Shown here: in pieces, positions 1 through 8,588 of the stretch
How the letters are laid out: each line of letters starts with the position of its first letter
Position numbering within the stretch: position 1 is the first letter of the stretch
Source of the DNA: Anoxybacillus sp.
Lineage (GTDB): Bacteria; Bacillota; Bacilli; Bacillales; Anoxybacillaceae
DNA: 36,189 nucleotides
Reading direction: 5' to 3'
Assembly: GCF_023512315.1 (NCBI RefSeq)
Contig: NZ_JAILZV010000009.1
Span: 1-36,189 of the forward strand
Position numbers and translations under genes: made by a program
The notes under the pieces: model-generated
Told to the model about the DNA's origin: nothing
Database searches by the model: none
The model's input: only the letters and a program-made list of their open reading frames with translations

Positions 1-71
1 TCTTCCACAAAATGCGTAATATCGATCATTTCATCTCTTGTTGTTGTTCGAATCGAAAACGACTGCAACAT
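1..71 (-). CDS. YjbQ/UPF0047-family protein, N-terminal fragment cut by window edge
   Basis: Only the first 23 or so codons lie in the window, read leftward from an ATG at 71-69. They read MLQSFSIRTTT followed by RDEMIDITHFVE, which resembles the start of the YjbQ/UPF0047 family (small proteins linked to thiamine-phosphate synthase activity). A purine-rich GGGAGGGA ribosome binding site lies just upstream. The call rests on a short N-terminal match, so the family is probable, not certain. It diverges from the MBL hydrolase gene, and the two share a 90-bp promoter region. Confidence 0.5.
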   Translation of the reverse strand, partial: MLQSFSIRTTTRDEMIDITHFVE

Positions 72-160
72 CTTTTTCCCTCCCGAATCAATTGTTTGCC
101 AGAAAAAAACGGTTTTGTTACTCTTACATTATAGCGTAAGTGAAAAAGGAAGGACGAACG

Positions 161-1108
161 ATGAAGCGTTTTGAAAATTTAGATGGTGTTTCGACGAAAA
201 AAACGTTTGCCGATTTCCGCCGTTGGCAACAAGAACGAAAACAAAAGAAAAAAGAGCTTTCGTACAATGTTCCGCACGTTGAACGACGGGAATATGCGCA
301 GCTTCATACGAATCAGTCCCGCCCGCTATTGGCATGGGTCGGGCATTCGACATTTGTTATGCAAATAAACGGGATTACGATTGTTACTGACCCTGTTTGG
401 GCGTTAAGGATGGGAATAGCGAAGCGGCTGACCGCCCCAGGAATTCCCATCGAGGAGATGCCGCCTGTCGATGTTGTTCTCATTTCCCATGGGCATTATG
501 ACCATTTGCATTTTGCAAGCATTAAAAAACTGAAAGGTACCCCTCGCTTTTTTGTACCAGTTGGGCTTGGGCGCTTATTTCGGCGCAGAGGATATTCACA
601 CGTTACAGAATTTGCTTGGTGGGAAGAGACAGAATATAAAGGGGTAACGTTCACATTTGTGCCTGCCCAGCATTGGACACGGCGAACGTTGTTTGATATG
701 AACACCTCTCATTGGGGAGGGTGGGTCGTGCAAGCAACGGGACAGCCGACGGTTTATTTTGCGGGCGATAGCGGCTATTTTCGCGGCTTTCGCGACATTG
801 GCGACCGGTTTGCGATTGATTACGCCCTTTTGCCGATTGGTGCGTATGAGCCAGAATGGTTTATGGGACCGCAACATACGACCCCTGAAGAAGCTGTGCA
901 GGCATTTTTAGACTGTCGAGCACAAACGTTTATCCCGATGCATTACGGCGCCTTTCGTCTCGCAGACGATACCCCGAAAGAAGCGCTCGATCGCTTAATG
1001 GCCGAATGGCAACGTCGAAAGCTCGAACCCGAGCGATTAACATGCTTAAAGTTAGGAGAAGTGCTCCATTGTGTCACTTCTTCAAAAGAAAAAGCACCAA
1101 TTTTTTAG
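161..1108 (+). CDS. MBL-fold metal-dependent hydrolase (NAPE-PLD-like)
   Basis: About 315 residues. The metallo-beta-lactamase signature is clear: a GHSTF strand, an aspartate in VTDPVW, then the metal-binding motif SHGHYDHLH, and later AGDSGYF and MHYGAF, which supply the remaining metal ligands. The overall pattern (GHSTFVMQ...TDPVWALR) is typical of the branch related to N-acyl-phosphatidylethanolamine phospholipase D and UlaG-like proteins. The substrate cannot be told from sequence. I chose the ATG at 161 because AAAGGAAGG sits at the right distance; a GTG at 140 is in frame but lies upstream of that site. No signal peptide or membrane segment, so it is probably cytoplasmic. Its stop codon lies inside the downstream terminator hairpin. 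Confidence 0.8.
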   Translation: MKRFENLDGVSTKKTFADFRRWQQERKQKKKELSYNVPHVERREYAQLHTNQSRPLLAWVGHSTFVMQINGITIVTDPVWALRMGIAKRLTAPGIPIEEMPPVDVVLISHGHYDHLHFASIKKLKGTPRFFVPVGLGRLFRRRGYSHVTEFAWWEETEYKGVTFTFVPAQHWTRRTLFDMNTSHWGGWVVQATGQPTVYFAGDSGYFRGFRDIGDRFAIDYALLPIGAYEPEWFMGPQHTTPEEAVQAFLDCRAQTFIPMHYGAFRLADDTPKEALDRLMAEWQRRKLEPERLTCLKLGEVLHCVTSSKEKAPIF

Positions 1109-1117
1109 GTGCTTTTT
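1089..1117. terminator. Bidirectional Rho-independent terminator
   Basis: The arms AAAAAGCACC and GGTGCTTTTT pair perfectly around an A/T loop, giving U-runs in both directions. It lies between two convergent genes. It contains the stop codon of the hydrolase gene (TAG at 1106-1108) and touches the stop codon of ycgQ at 1118. Confidence 0.85.
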
Positions 1118-1960
1118 CTAATTATCATATCCACGAAAAACGTACGGTTCTTCCGGCTGTTTCATCGAATGCCACGACTCGACTTGCACGTACGGAATCG
1201 TCGCATTGTACGGTTGATAATAAATCGTCGATACCTTCCCTTTTACATGAATCCAATCGTCGTTTTTTAGCTTTGTTGCGTCTGGAAATTGAACGAGCAA
1301 CCCATAGACACCGGAGTCCGCAATGCAATGGATAATGCCAAATCTTAACAAAAACAATTCGTTTTTGTTCGTCGTTTCATCACGATACACGAATCCATCC
1401 ATCTCAATTTCTTTGTCGCTAAACTCCCCTGGAAATTGATAAATCGTTTCGATTATTTTCAAATAATTTTGGTCGTTTAACACAAGGGAAGACGGTTGGG
1501 AAAACCGTTTTAATTCTTTCCGCATTAAATCGTCGTAATCGTCTTTTCCGTAATAAATGCTCGTATCTGGCCGGAGAAATTGCCGCTGAACGAACGGATC
1601 TTCGCTTTTCGTATCAAATCCTGGAATATGAAACCCTTTCGCCTTCACGATGTTCGAGTCAAGCGTCGCAATCGGAAACAAAAGCGCGGAGACAATCGGA
1701 AAAATAAAGACAACATAATGGAGCGCTTTTTTCCAGGTTGCTTGCTGTTCTTCATGCGGATGGCAACAGTCGTCGTGGCAATGGTCCTGTTTTTTTCGAT
1801 TCGCAATGATTAGTTGTACAATCGTTAAAAACGCGAATAAAAAAATGGCGCTGAACGATAAATACGAATAGCGCATATTAATATATTTGCTAATGTCACC
1901 AGTAATGTGCAAATGGAAAAATAAAAACGCAAATCCAAGCAAAATGTACATGCGCAACAT
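1118..1960 (-). CDS. ycgQ: YcgQ-like TIGR03943 membrane protein, permease partner
   Basis: About 280 residues, with hydrophobic segments near residues 1-20, 33-55 and 75-105 and a long soluble C-terminal half. A His/Cys-rich cytosolic or loop stretch (HCHDDCCHPHEE near residue 60) looks able to bind metal. The protein resembles the TIGR03943/DUF1980 family (B. subtilis YcgQ), which is normally paired with a YcgR/UPF0718 permease, as here. It starts 12 bp after the permease stop codon; its GGGGGTGA site directly follows that stop, so the two are one transcription unit. Transport or metal handling is inferred from the partner; no substrate is established. Confidence 0.8.
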   Translation of the reverse strand: MLRMYILLGFAFLFFHLHITGDISKYINMRYSYLSFSAIFLFAFLTIVQLIIANRKKQDHCHDDCCHPHEEQQATWKKALHYVVFIFPIVSALLFPIATLDSNIVKAKGFHIPGFDTKSEDPFVQRQFLRPDTSIYYGKDDYDDLMRKELKRFSQPSSLVLNDQNYLKIIETIYQFPGEFSDKEIEMDGFVYRDETTNKNELFLLRFGIIHCIADSGVYGLLVQFPDATKLKNDDWIHVKGKVSTIYYQPYNATIPYVQVESWHSMKQPEEPYVFRGYDN

Positions 1961-1971
1961 CGAATCACCCC

Positions 1972-2835
1972 CTAAATCAATAGCGAACCGAGAAAGACAA
2001 ATATTGTAATATAAACAATAAGCACTAATACAAACCGTGTTTTAAACGACTGGAACAACATAAGCGTATTTTTTATATCGAGCATTGGCCCGTATACTAA
2101 GAAAGCTGTAAGCGCCCCAAACGAGAACGTATTTTGAAACGATGACGCAATAAATGCGTCCGCTTCGGAACATAACGATAACACAAACGCTAACGCCATC
2201 ATCACAAGCGTTGCAGTCACTTTCCCTTGCCCGATCGCGAGCAGCGTCGATGTTTTAATATATGTTTGCATCGCCGACGCAATAAATGCGCCGATAATTA
2301 AATATTTTCCGGACGAAAAAAATTCATCGACCGTATGTTCAAGCGTTCCGATCCATTTTTCTTTTAATGACCGAACCGGTGCCGTATGAACGATTTCTTT
2401 TTTCCGCAATTCGTCGTCTTTGTATTGTATCGATAAAATCAATCCGATGACGACCGCCACAATTACCGCAAAAATGGAACGATAAAGCAACATTTTAAGG
2501 TTGCTACCGAAGGCAATATAGGTCGCAAATAACACCACCGGATTAATAATTGGACCGGTCAGCATAAACGGAACTGCCGCATGTAACGGCACCCCTTTTG
2601 CCACAAGCCGGCGCGTAATCGGAACAATGCCGCACTCGCAGGCTGGAAATAACGCACCAATGAACGCCGAATATAGCACTGCCAGCACGTGATTTTTCGG
2701 CACCCATTTTTGCACCATTTCTTCCGTCACAAACATTTGAATAATGCCAGAAATAAACACGCCGATTAACACAAACGGCATTGATTCTATTAAAATACTA
2801 ACGAAAATCGTATTTAGCTGTAAAAACGACTTCAT
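1972..2835 (-). CDS. ycgR: YcgR/UPF0718 family permease
   Basis: About 287 residues with some eight hydrophobic segments. The sequence FPACECGIVPITRRL, followed by the GPIINPVV stretch, matches the signature of the permease family PF03773 (YcgR, ArsP-like). An inner-membrane role with the neighbouring YcgQ is expected; the transported species is unknown. The start follows a GGAGAG ribosome binding site. The upstream region holds a candidate promoter overlapped by an inverted repeat, so the pair may be under repressor control. Confidence 0.82.
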   Translation of the reverse strand: MKSFLQLNTIFVSILIESMPFVLIGVFISGIIQMFVTEEMVQKWVPKNHVLAVLYSAFIGALFPACECGIVPITRRLVAKGVPLHAAVPFMLTGPIINPVVLFATYIAFGSNLKMLLYRSIFAVIVAVVIGLILSIQYKDDELRKKEIVHTAPVRSLKEKWIGTLEHTVDEFFSSGKYLIIGAFIASAMQTYIKTSTLLAIGQGKVTATLVMMALAFVLSLCSEADAFIASSFQNTFSFGALTAFLVYGPMLDIKNTLMLFQSFKTRFVLVLIVYITIFVFLGSLLI

Positions 2836-2854
2836 CCTTTCTCTCCTTTTACCT

Positions 2855-2905
2855 AAAATAACGGCTACAACCGTTTATTTTATCACGAATGAGCGTTTTT
2901 TTGAA
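2855..2905 (-). promoter_or_regulatory. Candidate ycgRQ promoter with overlapping inverted repeat
   Basis: On the minus strand TTCAAA (2905-2900) and TAAAAT (2882-2877) are 17 bp apart, a plausible sigma-A promoter. Overlapping the -10 and the start region is an inverted repeat, AAAATAACGG and CCGTTTATTTT around six bases (2855-2881, one bulged base). It could be an operator or an mRNA hairpin. It does not match the Zur consensus I know. Confidence 0.45.
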
Positions 2906-2937
2906 AAGGAAAAAACGAGGCACTTTCTGCCTCGTTT
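2906..2937 (-). terminator. Terminator of the fru operon
   Basis: A ten-base-pair stem, AAACGAGGCA with TGCCTCGTTT around a five-base loop, is followed on the minus strand by a T-rich run. It lies 11 bp past the fruA stop. Confidence 0.85.
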
Positions 2938-2948
2938 CTGTCACACTA

Positions 2949-4808
2949 TTATTCTTTTACTTCTTTTTTCCAAAAACCGACCATTAAGGCGGTAACGATC
3001 GAGCCAATTAAAATAGCTAACACGTACAACCATGGATTTCCTTTCACAATCGGGATGACGAAAATACCGCCGTGTGGGGCAGGGAGACCGATGCCAAACA
3101 ACATCGTTAACGCGCCAGCGATCGCCGAACCGACGATAATGGAAGGAATGACGCGCACTGGGTCAGCGGCCGCAAACGGAATCGCCCCTTCCGTAATGAA
3201 CGATGCCCCCATAATGTAGCACGTTTTTCCTGCTTCACGCTCTGCTTTCGTAAATTTGTTTTTAAAGAACGTTGTTGCTAACGCTAATCCTAATGGCGGC
3301 ACCATCCCGCCTGCCATAATCGCCGCATGCGGTGCATAGTTTCCGGCATCAATCATTGCTAGACCAAACGTAAACGCTGCTTTGTTAATTGGACCGCCCA
3401 TATCGACCGCCATCATGCCGCCAAGAATTAATCCTAAGACGACAAGGTTTCCTGTTCCCATATTCGAAAGCCAATGCTTCATCCCATCGTTTAACGCTTT
3501 CACTGGATCAATGACGACGTACATCATCACAAGCCCTGTAAGCAACACCCCGAATAACGGATAAAGGAGAACCGGTTTAATCCCTTCAAGCGATTGCGGC
3601 AATCCGCTAAACGCTTTCTTTAACCCAACGACTAAATACCCAGCAAGGAACCCAGCGATAAGTCCACCTAAAAAGCCAGCGCCACCATTTGCGGCCATAA
3701 ATCCGCCAACCATCCCTGGCGCAAATCCTGGCCGGTCTGCAATGCTCATCGCAATAAACCCGGCAAGCACTGGAACCATTAAGGCAAACGCACTGCCGCC
3801 ACCGATATCCATTAACGCTTTTGCAATTGGGTTAAATGACGGATCTTTTGGGTCAAACGCTTTAATGCCGAAAATGAACGAAATCGCAATTAAAATCCCG
3901 CCGCCAACAACGAACGGCAACATGTTTGAAACACCGTTCATTAAATGTTTGTAAAACCCAGTGCGCCCTTTCGCTTGCGGTGTTTCGATTTTCGTTCCGC
4001 TCCCTTGGTAAATTGGCGCCTCTTGCTTTAACGCTTGCTCAATCAGCTGGTCTGGTTTACGAATCGCTTGCGCCACCGGCACTTGAATGACATGTTTTCC
4101 ACGGAATCGTTCCATTTCCACTTGTTTGTCGGCCGCAACAATGACCGCAACCGCCTCTTCAATATCTTTGGCGGTTAATTCATTTTTCACACCGCTTGAA
4201 CCGTTCGTTTCGACTTTAATGTCGACATTCATTTCTGCTGCTTTCGCTTTTAATGCGTCTGCTGCCATGTACGTATGCGCAATTCCTGTTGGGCACGCCG
4301 TCACGGCAACAATTTTCTTTTTCCCTGAAGTGGTAGCATTTTCTGTTTGCCCTTCCGCTTCTTTTTTGCGAATCATCGCCAACAACTCCTCTCCGCTTGA
4401 AGCGCTTTCAATCTGCTTACGGAACGATGCGTCCATTAACATCGACGACAAACGGGCAAGCGCCTCTAAGTGTGTGTTATCTGCCCCGACAGGCGCGGCA
4501 ATCATAAAAAACAAATGGCTCGGCTTTCCATCTAGCGCGTCGTAATCAATTCCGCGCGTCGAGCGACCAAACGCTACCGCAGGGCGCTTAACTGCCGCTG
4601 TTTTGGCGTGTGGAATTGCAATCCCGTCGCCAACACCGGTCGTGCTTTGCGCTTCGCGAGCAAAAATCGCTTCTTTAAACGCTTTCAAATCGCTCAACAC
4701 GCCCGCTTCATTCAGCTTGCGTGCTAACTCATCGACCACTTCTTCTTTCGTCCGCGCTTGAAGGTCAAGAATAATCGTATCTTTCGTCAATAAATCGGTT
4801 ATTTTCAT
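2949..4808 (-). CDS. fruA: PTS fructose-specific transporter, EIIABC (FruA)
   Basis: 619 residues in the order EIIA, EIIB, EIIC. The EIIA domain (about 1-150) carries the phosphorylated histidine H67 in GIAIPHAK. The EIIB domain (about 163-265) carries the active cysteine C172 in TACPTGIAHTYMA. The EIIC membrane domain (about 285-615) has the family's GGG-rich helices, the DMGGPINKAAF motif and the FITEGAIPFAAADP motif. It imports fructose and delivers fructose 1-phosphate, the substrate of the FruK encoded just upstream. There are 12 bp between fruK and fruA. The length is normal for B. subtilis-type FruA, and all key residues are present. Confidence 0.96.
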   Translation of the reverse strand: MKITDLLTKDTIILDLQARTKEEVVDELARKLNEAGVLSDLKAFKEAIFAREAQSTTGVGDGIAIPHAKTAAVKRPAVAFGRSTRGIDYDALDGKPSHLFFMIAAPVGADNTHLEALARLSSMLMDASFRKQIESASSGEELLAMIRKKEAEGQTENATTSGKKKIVAVTACPTGIAHTYMAADALKAKAAEMNVDIKVETNGSSGVKNELTAKDIEEAVAVIVAADKQVEMERFRGKHVIQVPVAQAIRKPDQLIEQALKQEAPIYQGSGTKIETPQAKGRTGFYKHLMNGVSNMLPFVVGGGILIAISFIFGIKAFDPKDPSFNPIAKALMDIGGGSAFALMVPVLAGFIAMSIADRPGFAPGMVGGFMAANGGAGFLGGLIAGFLAGYLVVGLKKAFSGLPQSLEGIKPVLLYPLFGVLLTGLVMMYVVIDPVKALNDGMKHWLSNMGTGNLVVLGLILGGMMAVDMGGPINKAAFTFGLAMIDAGNYAPHAAIMAGGMVPPLGLALATTFFKNKFTKAEREAGKTCYIMGASFITEGAIPFAAADPVRVIPSIIVGSAIAGALTMLFGIGLPAPHGGIFVIPIVKGNPWLYVLAILIGSIVTALMVGFWKKEVKE

Positions 4809-4820
4809 CCAGTTTCCCCC

Positions 4821-5732
4821 CTATAAACGAGTAACTTTCACGTGTTGAAGCAACTCGTCTGCTTTCGCTTTCGTGCATAAATCATCGGAAAACGCTGTTG
4901 CACTTCCAGCCGCGACGCTATAAGCAAACGCCGCTTCGATTCGTTTGCCGCTTGTATAGGCGGCTAAAAAGCCAGCGACCATCGAATCGCCTGCCCCGAC
5001 AGAATTACGAACGACCCCTTTTGGTGCTTCGGCAAACAACGTCACCTCTTTGTTAAAAAAGAAGGCACCGTCCCCTGCTAAAGAAACAATGACGTTTTCT
5101 ACTCCTAACTCAACGAGTCGGCGTCCGTATAAAACAGCATCCGCTTTCGCATGCAAGATCGTGTCAAACAGCTCGCCAAGTTCTTTATGGTTCGGTTTAA
5201 TGAGAAACGGCTTTGCTTCGATTAGTTGTTTTAGCGCCGGACCGCTCGTGTCGACAACGACATGCACGTTTTTGGCTTTCGCCGTGTGAACAATCGTCCG
5301 GTAAAAATCGTTCGGAAGCGATTCAGGGATGCTTCCTGCTAACACGAGCGTATCCCCTTCGTGCAACGCCTCAATTTTTTTCATGAGCTCATCGGCAAAC
5401 ACCGGGGCAATCGTTGGACCTTGCCCGTTAATTTCCGTTTCTTTTCCCGATTTTAGTTTAATATTAATCCGCGTCGCTTCAGGTACTTTCACAAAATCAC
5501 ATGGAATGTTTTCTTGTGCTAGTGCCTGTTCAATAAACGCCCCTGTAAATCCGCCGATAAAGCCTAAGGCGACGCTATCCATTCCAAGCCGCTTTAATAC
5601 ACGGGATACGTTAATGCCTTTCCCCCCGGGAAAGACAGCGGTTTGAGCCGCTCGGTTCAGCTCGCCAAGCCGAAAGTCATCGACTTTCACAATATAATCA
5701 ACAGAAGGATTAAGTGTACATGTATAAATCAT
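4821..5732 (-). CDS. fruK: 1-phosphofructokinase (FruK)
   Basis: 303 residues of the PfkB sugar kinase family. The N-terminal signature PGGKGINVSRVLKRLG is at 35-50, and the C-terminal signature NSVGAGDSMVAGF carries the catalytic base D249. It converts fructose 1-phosphate to fructose 1,6-bisphosphate in the cytoplasm. The start overlaps the fruR stop by four bases (ATGA), so the two are probably translationally coupled. Other PfkB enzymes such as tagatose-6-phosphate kinase look similar; the fruA neighbour settles the choice. Confidence 0.95.
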   Translation of the reverse strand: MIYTCTLNPSVDYIVKVDDFRLGELNRAAQTAVFPGGKGINVSRVLKRLGMDSVALGFIGGFTGAFIEQALAQENIPCDFVKVPEATRINIKLKSGKETEINGQGPTIAPVFADELMKKIEALHEGDTLVLAGSIPESLPNDFYRTIVHTAKAKNVHVVVDTSGPALKQLIEAKPFLIKPNHKELGELFDTILHAKADAVLYGRRLVELGVENVIVSLAGDGAFFFNKEVTLFAEAPKGVVRNSVGAGDSMVAGFLAAYTSGKRIEAAFAYSVAAGSATAFSDDLCTKAKADELLQHVKVTRL

Positions 5733-6481
5733 TTTTTCACAACCTCGATTGCTGTTTTGGCTTCGTATAGCGCTAGTAGTTCGTCATCTAGTTCGTCGGT
5801 GATAATCGTTGCCGCTTCTAAATCGGCAATTTTCGCAAATGTGCTTTCGTTCATTTTCGAATGGTCGGCTAATACGTACGCTTGCCGCGAAAGCTTTAGC
5901 GCCAAGCTTTTGACCATCGCCTCTTCCGGATCTGGTGTCGTATAGCCAAAGTCGTGATGAATGCCGTTGACGCCGATAAAACATTTATCAAAACTATAAT
6001 GCTCTAATGAGTGCAACGCCCCACGGCCGATTAGCGCTTTCGTTTTCTTTTTAATCAATCCACCTAACAAATAGGTCGGAATGTCTTTTTCTAACAATGC
6101 TTCGAGATGGGTAATCCCGTTTGTGACAACGACGATGTCTTTCGCGTGAATATGCGGAACCATTTCGAGCGTCGTTGTTCCAGCATCGATGTAAATGCAA
6201 TCACCGTCTTGTACGAGCTGCGCAGCATATTGGGCGATCATCCGCTTTTCTTCCATGTTTTTCGTCGATTTTTCCAATACGCTCAGCTCTTCACGCTTTT
6301 GATGCAATAACGCCGCTCCACCGTGCACACGACGCAGCTTCTTTTCTTTTTCGAGCTGGCTTAAATCACGGCGAATCGTCGATTCTGAAGAAGCAGTCGC
6401 TTCGACGAGCTCTTGCAATTTCACGACTTTTTTTTCTGCTAATAGTTCTAATATAAGGCGATGGCGTTCTTCCGTCAGCAT
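5729..6481 (-). CDS. fruR: DeoR-family repressor of the fru operon (FruR)
   Basis: 250 residues. An N-terminal DeoR helix-turn-helix (about 17-55, VVKLQELVEATASSESTIRR) is followed by the DeoR C-terminal sensor domain with DAGTTTLEMV and TNG motifs, expected to bind a phosphosugar, most likely fructose 1-phosphate. First gene of fruR-fruK-fruA, and so probably autoregulated. The ribosome binding site GGGAGGTGAGAGG is strong. Confidence 0.92.
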   Translation of the reverse strand: MLTEERHRLILELLAEKKVVKLQELVEATASSESTIRRDLSQLEKEKKLRRVHGGAALLHQKREELSVLEKSTKNMEEKRMIAQYAAQLVQDGDCIYIDAGTTTLEMVPHIHAKDIVVVTNGITHLEALLEKDIPTYLLGGLIKKKTKALIGRGALHSLEHYSFDKCFIGVNGIHHDFGYTTPDPEEAMVKSLALKLSRQAYVLADHSKMNESTFAKIADLEAATIITDELDDELLALYEAKTAIEVVKK

Positions 6482-6519
6482 CCTCTCACCTCCCTTTACA
6501 CGTCCTTGCTTACATTTTC

Positions 6520-6548
6520 ATCATATCGCAAGACTTTTCAAAAATCAA
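6520..6548 (-). promoter_or_regulatory. Candidate fruRKA promoter
   Basis: On the minus strand TTGATT (6548-6543) and TATGAT (6525-6520) are 17 bp apart, a good sigma-A match. The -10 lies about 40 bp upstream of the fruR start codon. Confidence 0.65.
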
Positions 6549-6616
6549 TCAAAATCATTCATTTACAATCAAAAAAAAATCACATTCTTTCAAAAAACGT
6601 TCAATATCTTTCAAAA
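6538..6616. promoter_or_regulatory. Phased TCAAAA motifs, candidate FruR operator array
   Basis: TCAAAA occurs at 6538, 6549, 6569, 6590 and 6611, giving spacings of 11, 20, 21 and 21 bp, close to whole turns of DNA. Two are embedded in the longer repeat CAATCAAAA and two in TCTTTCAAAA. The first two overlap the -35 box and the rest lie upstream. FruR binding is an inference; intrinsic A-tract bending is the alternative. Confidence 0.45.
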
Positions 6617-6621
6617 GCAAT

Positions 6622-6647
6622 AAAAAAGCCGCCTTAGGATAGGCGGT
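6622..6647 (-). terminator. Distal terminator after the GGDEF/HD-GYP gene
   Basis: On the minus strand ACCGCCT, a six-base loop and AGGCGGC are followed by TTTTTTA. It is the second of two tandem terminators separating the signalling operon from fruR. Confidence 0.8.
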
Positions 6648-6661
6648 TGGGGAGATGCAAC

Positions 6662-6695
6662 AAAAAACACTCGCCGTTCGTTGGCAAGTGTTTTT
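6662..6695 (-). terminator. Proximal terminator of the GGDEF/HD-GYP gene
   Basis: AAAACACTTGCC and GGCGAGTGTTTT pair (with one mismatch) around a seven-base loop, followed by T residues. It starts three bases beyond the stop codon. Confidence 0.75.
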
Positions 6696-6697
6696 GT

Positions 6698-8527
6698 TTA
6701 GCCGGACATTTGTTTTTTAATGCGCGGCAAATATTTTGTTTCAATTAATTCAATAAATTTTTCTGCATAGAAAGGGTCAAATTGCGTGCCAGCGCAGCGC
6801 CGCAATTCAACGATTGCTTCTGCAAACGTCTTGGTGCGCTGGTATGGCCGTTCGGTCGTCATTGCATCAAACGAGTCGATGACACATAGCATGCGCGCCA
6901 ATTTCGGGATTTCCTCGCCTTTTAAGCCGTATGGATATCCTTTTCCGTCGTATCGTTCGTGGTGCAATTCAACAAGCGGAAGAACGTCTTCAAACCGCTT
7001 TTCGGCCGCTAAAATTTCTTTTCCCCAAATGACGTGCTTTTTAATAATTTCCCATTCATGCGGTTCTAGCTTTCCTTTTTTATTCAAAATATCGCGTGGA
7101 ACTTCTAATTTTCCAATATCGTGAATAAGCGCTCCCAAAATAAGGGTTTGTTTTTCGTGGTCGGTTAACTCTAACCGGTCGCTCATCTCAAGCGCGTACG
7201 TAAACACGCGCTTGCTGTGGCGGTACGTATATACATCTTTAGAGAGAAAGATTTTCACTTGTTGTTCTAACGCATCTAAGTCTTCTTTAAATTCAAGTGC
7301 ACTTAACGAAATATTGTGCTCATCGAAAATTTGCACATTGTTTTTTCCTTGTGCTTTTGCATAGTACATCGCTTGGTCTGCTTTATGAATTAACTCACCG
7401 CAGTCATGCATGCCTTTCTCCATTTCCGCAACCCCGCAAGAGAAAGAAATGCAGCGGTAAGGGATATATTCGACGCCAGCAAAATACGTATCGTTAATTT
7501 CTTTCCGCAATCGGTTCATAAATAAAAAAGCTTCTTCTTGTTTCGTATTTGGCATTAAAATCGCAAACTCTTCGCCGCCGTAGCGTGCTACGACATAGCC
7601 TTTTCCTTCCGCCCCCTTCTGGAGCAAATCGCCAAAAAACTTTAACAGCTTGTCCCCTTGAAGATGACCGTTGCAGTCATTATATTTTTTAAAGTCGTCT
7701 AAATCTAACAACGCCAAACTAAGCGGCTGCTGGAGCAACTTCGCATCCGAAAACTTTTCCTTGAGCGTCTCTTTAAAAAAGCCGTGGTTATACAAACCTG
7801 TTAAATAATCGCGATTCGCGCGTTCGGAAATCATTCGATATAATTGTAGAAACTTTTTAAAAACAAGAGATAATAACGTTACTAAAATAGTGAATAAAAA
7901 TAGACCAAAATACTTCTGTTCTTCTAATAAGATAGCTAAAACTAAGGACAATAACAAAGTGACAGAATAACCAACACAAGCTTCCTTTAAGACTCCCAGT
8001 TCAAGAGCACCTTTGAATATTTGTCCTGAAAAAAAGAAGAAAAGAAATATTAATGTAACATTAATACTAAAATATACCGCTAAGCTGATAACATACGGAA
8101 ATAAATCATTTGTATTTACACTTCCAATTTTACCGTGAAAAAACAAAAAAGAATAATATGTTGTCGATATCATTAAACTGTACATTGAAAAATTAAAAAG
8201 GTGTCTCCATAAAGACATTTTACGCTTATAAAAAAGTTCTACTATACTATAGATAAGGAGAACCTGCAGCGCAAAATTGGCTCCGTATAAAAATAAAATC
8301 GCCAAATAAATAGATGAATCCATCGAAAAAGAGTTAGCCTTCGGAGGTAGAATAATTAAGAAAAGATTCGATAAAATAACAGATCCAGCCAGCATATAAA
8401 TTAAAACCCAATCCTCCAAGGATTGAGCACGAAAATTACTTCCCAACCAAAATATAGATATTCCTAAAATTGAAACAAAGAAAGTATATAGTTTTTCGCG
8501 ATTTTTCAAAGCAACATTAAAAACCAT
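6698..8527 (-). CDS. Membrane GGDEF + HD-GYP protein, cyclic-di-GMP turnover
   Basis: 609 residues. Residues 1-225 are hydrophobic with about seven or eight membrane segments and no family I can name. A GGDEF domain follows (about 230-405) with the active-site motif GGEEF at 317-321 and DLDDFK upstream, so diguanylate cyclase activity is expected. A C-terminal HD-GYP domain (about 425-605) has the HD pair at 469-470 followed by IGK, and HHERYDGKGYP with GYP at 530-532, so phosphodiesterase activity is also expected. Which one dominates cannot be told. The membrane part is a likely input domain. Its DNA (about 7850-8527) is visibly more A+T-rich than the catalytic half. Downstream of a small hydrophobic peptide gene and a DUF5317-like gene on the same strand. 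Confidence 0.88.
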   Translation of the reverse strand: MVFNVALKNREKLYTFFVSILGISIFWLGSNFRAQSLEDWVLIYMLAGSVILSNLFLIILPPKANSFSMDSSIYLAILFLYGANFALQVLLIYSIVELFYKRKMSLWRHLFNFSMYSLMISTTYYSFLFFHGKIGSVNTNDLFPYVISLAVYFSINVTLIFLFFFFSGQIFKGALELGVLKEACVGYSVTLLLSLVLAILLEEQKYFGLFLFTILVTLLSLVFKKFLQLYRMISERANRDYLTGLYNHGFFKETLKEKFSDAKLLQQPLSLALLDLDDFKKYNDCNGHLQGDKLLKFFGDLLQKGAEGKGYVVARYGGEEFAILMPNTKQEEAFLFMNRLRKEINDTYFAGVEYIPYRCISFSCGVAEMEKGMHDCGELIHKADQAMYYAKAQGKNNVQIFDEHNISLSALEFKEDLDALEQQVKIFLSKDVYTYRHSKRVFTYALEMSDRLELTDHEKQTLILGALIHDIGKLEVPRDILNKKGKLEPHEWEIIKKHVIWGKEILAAEKRFEDVLPLVELHHERYDGKGYPYGLKGEEIPKLARMLCVIDSFDAMTTERPYQRTKTFAEAIVELRRCAGTQFDPFYAEKFIELIETKYLPRIKKQMSG

Positions 8528-8556
8528 ACAAAATCACTCTCATTAATAAAAATTTT

Positions 8557-8582
8557 AAGAAGGAGTAGTAGCACCCCCTCTT
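8557..8582 (-). promoter_or_regulatory. Intercistronic hairpin, possible attenuator
   Basis: Minus-strand AAGAGGGGGTG and TACTCCTTCTT pair over 11 positions (three G-U) around CTAC, followed by AAAATTTTTATT. It lies between the peptide gene and the GGDEF/HD-GYP gene. Such a leaky terminator would make the peptide in excess over the enzyme. It could also just protect the peptide mRNA. Confidence 0.5.
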
Positions 8583-8588
8583 TTTAAA

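Noticed and set aside
2855-2881. Zur box for ycgRQ
   Set aside because: The inverted repeat lacks the TAAATCGTAAT-type half site, so a Zur assignment is not supported.
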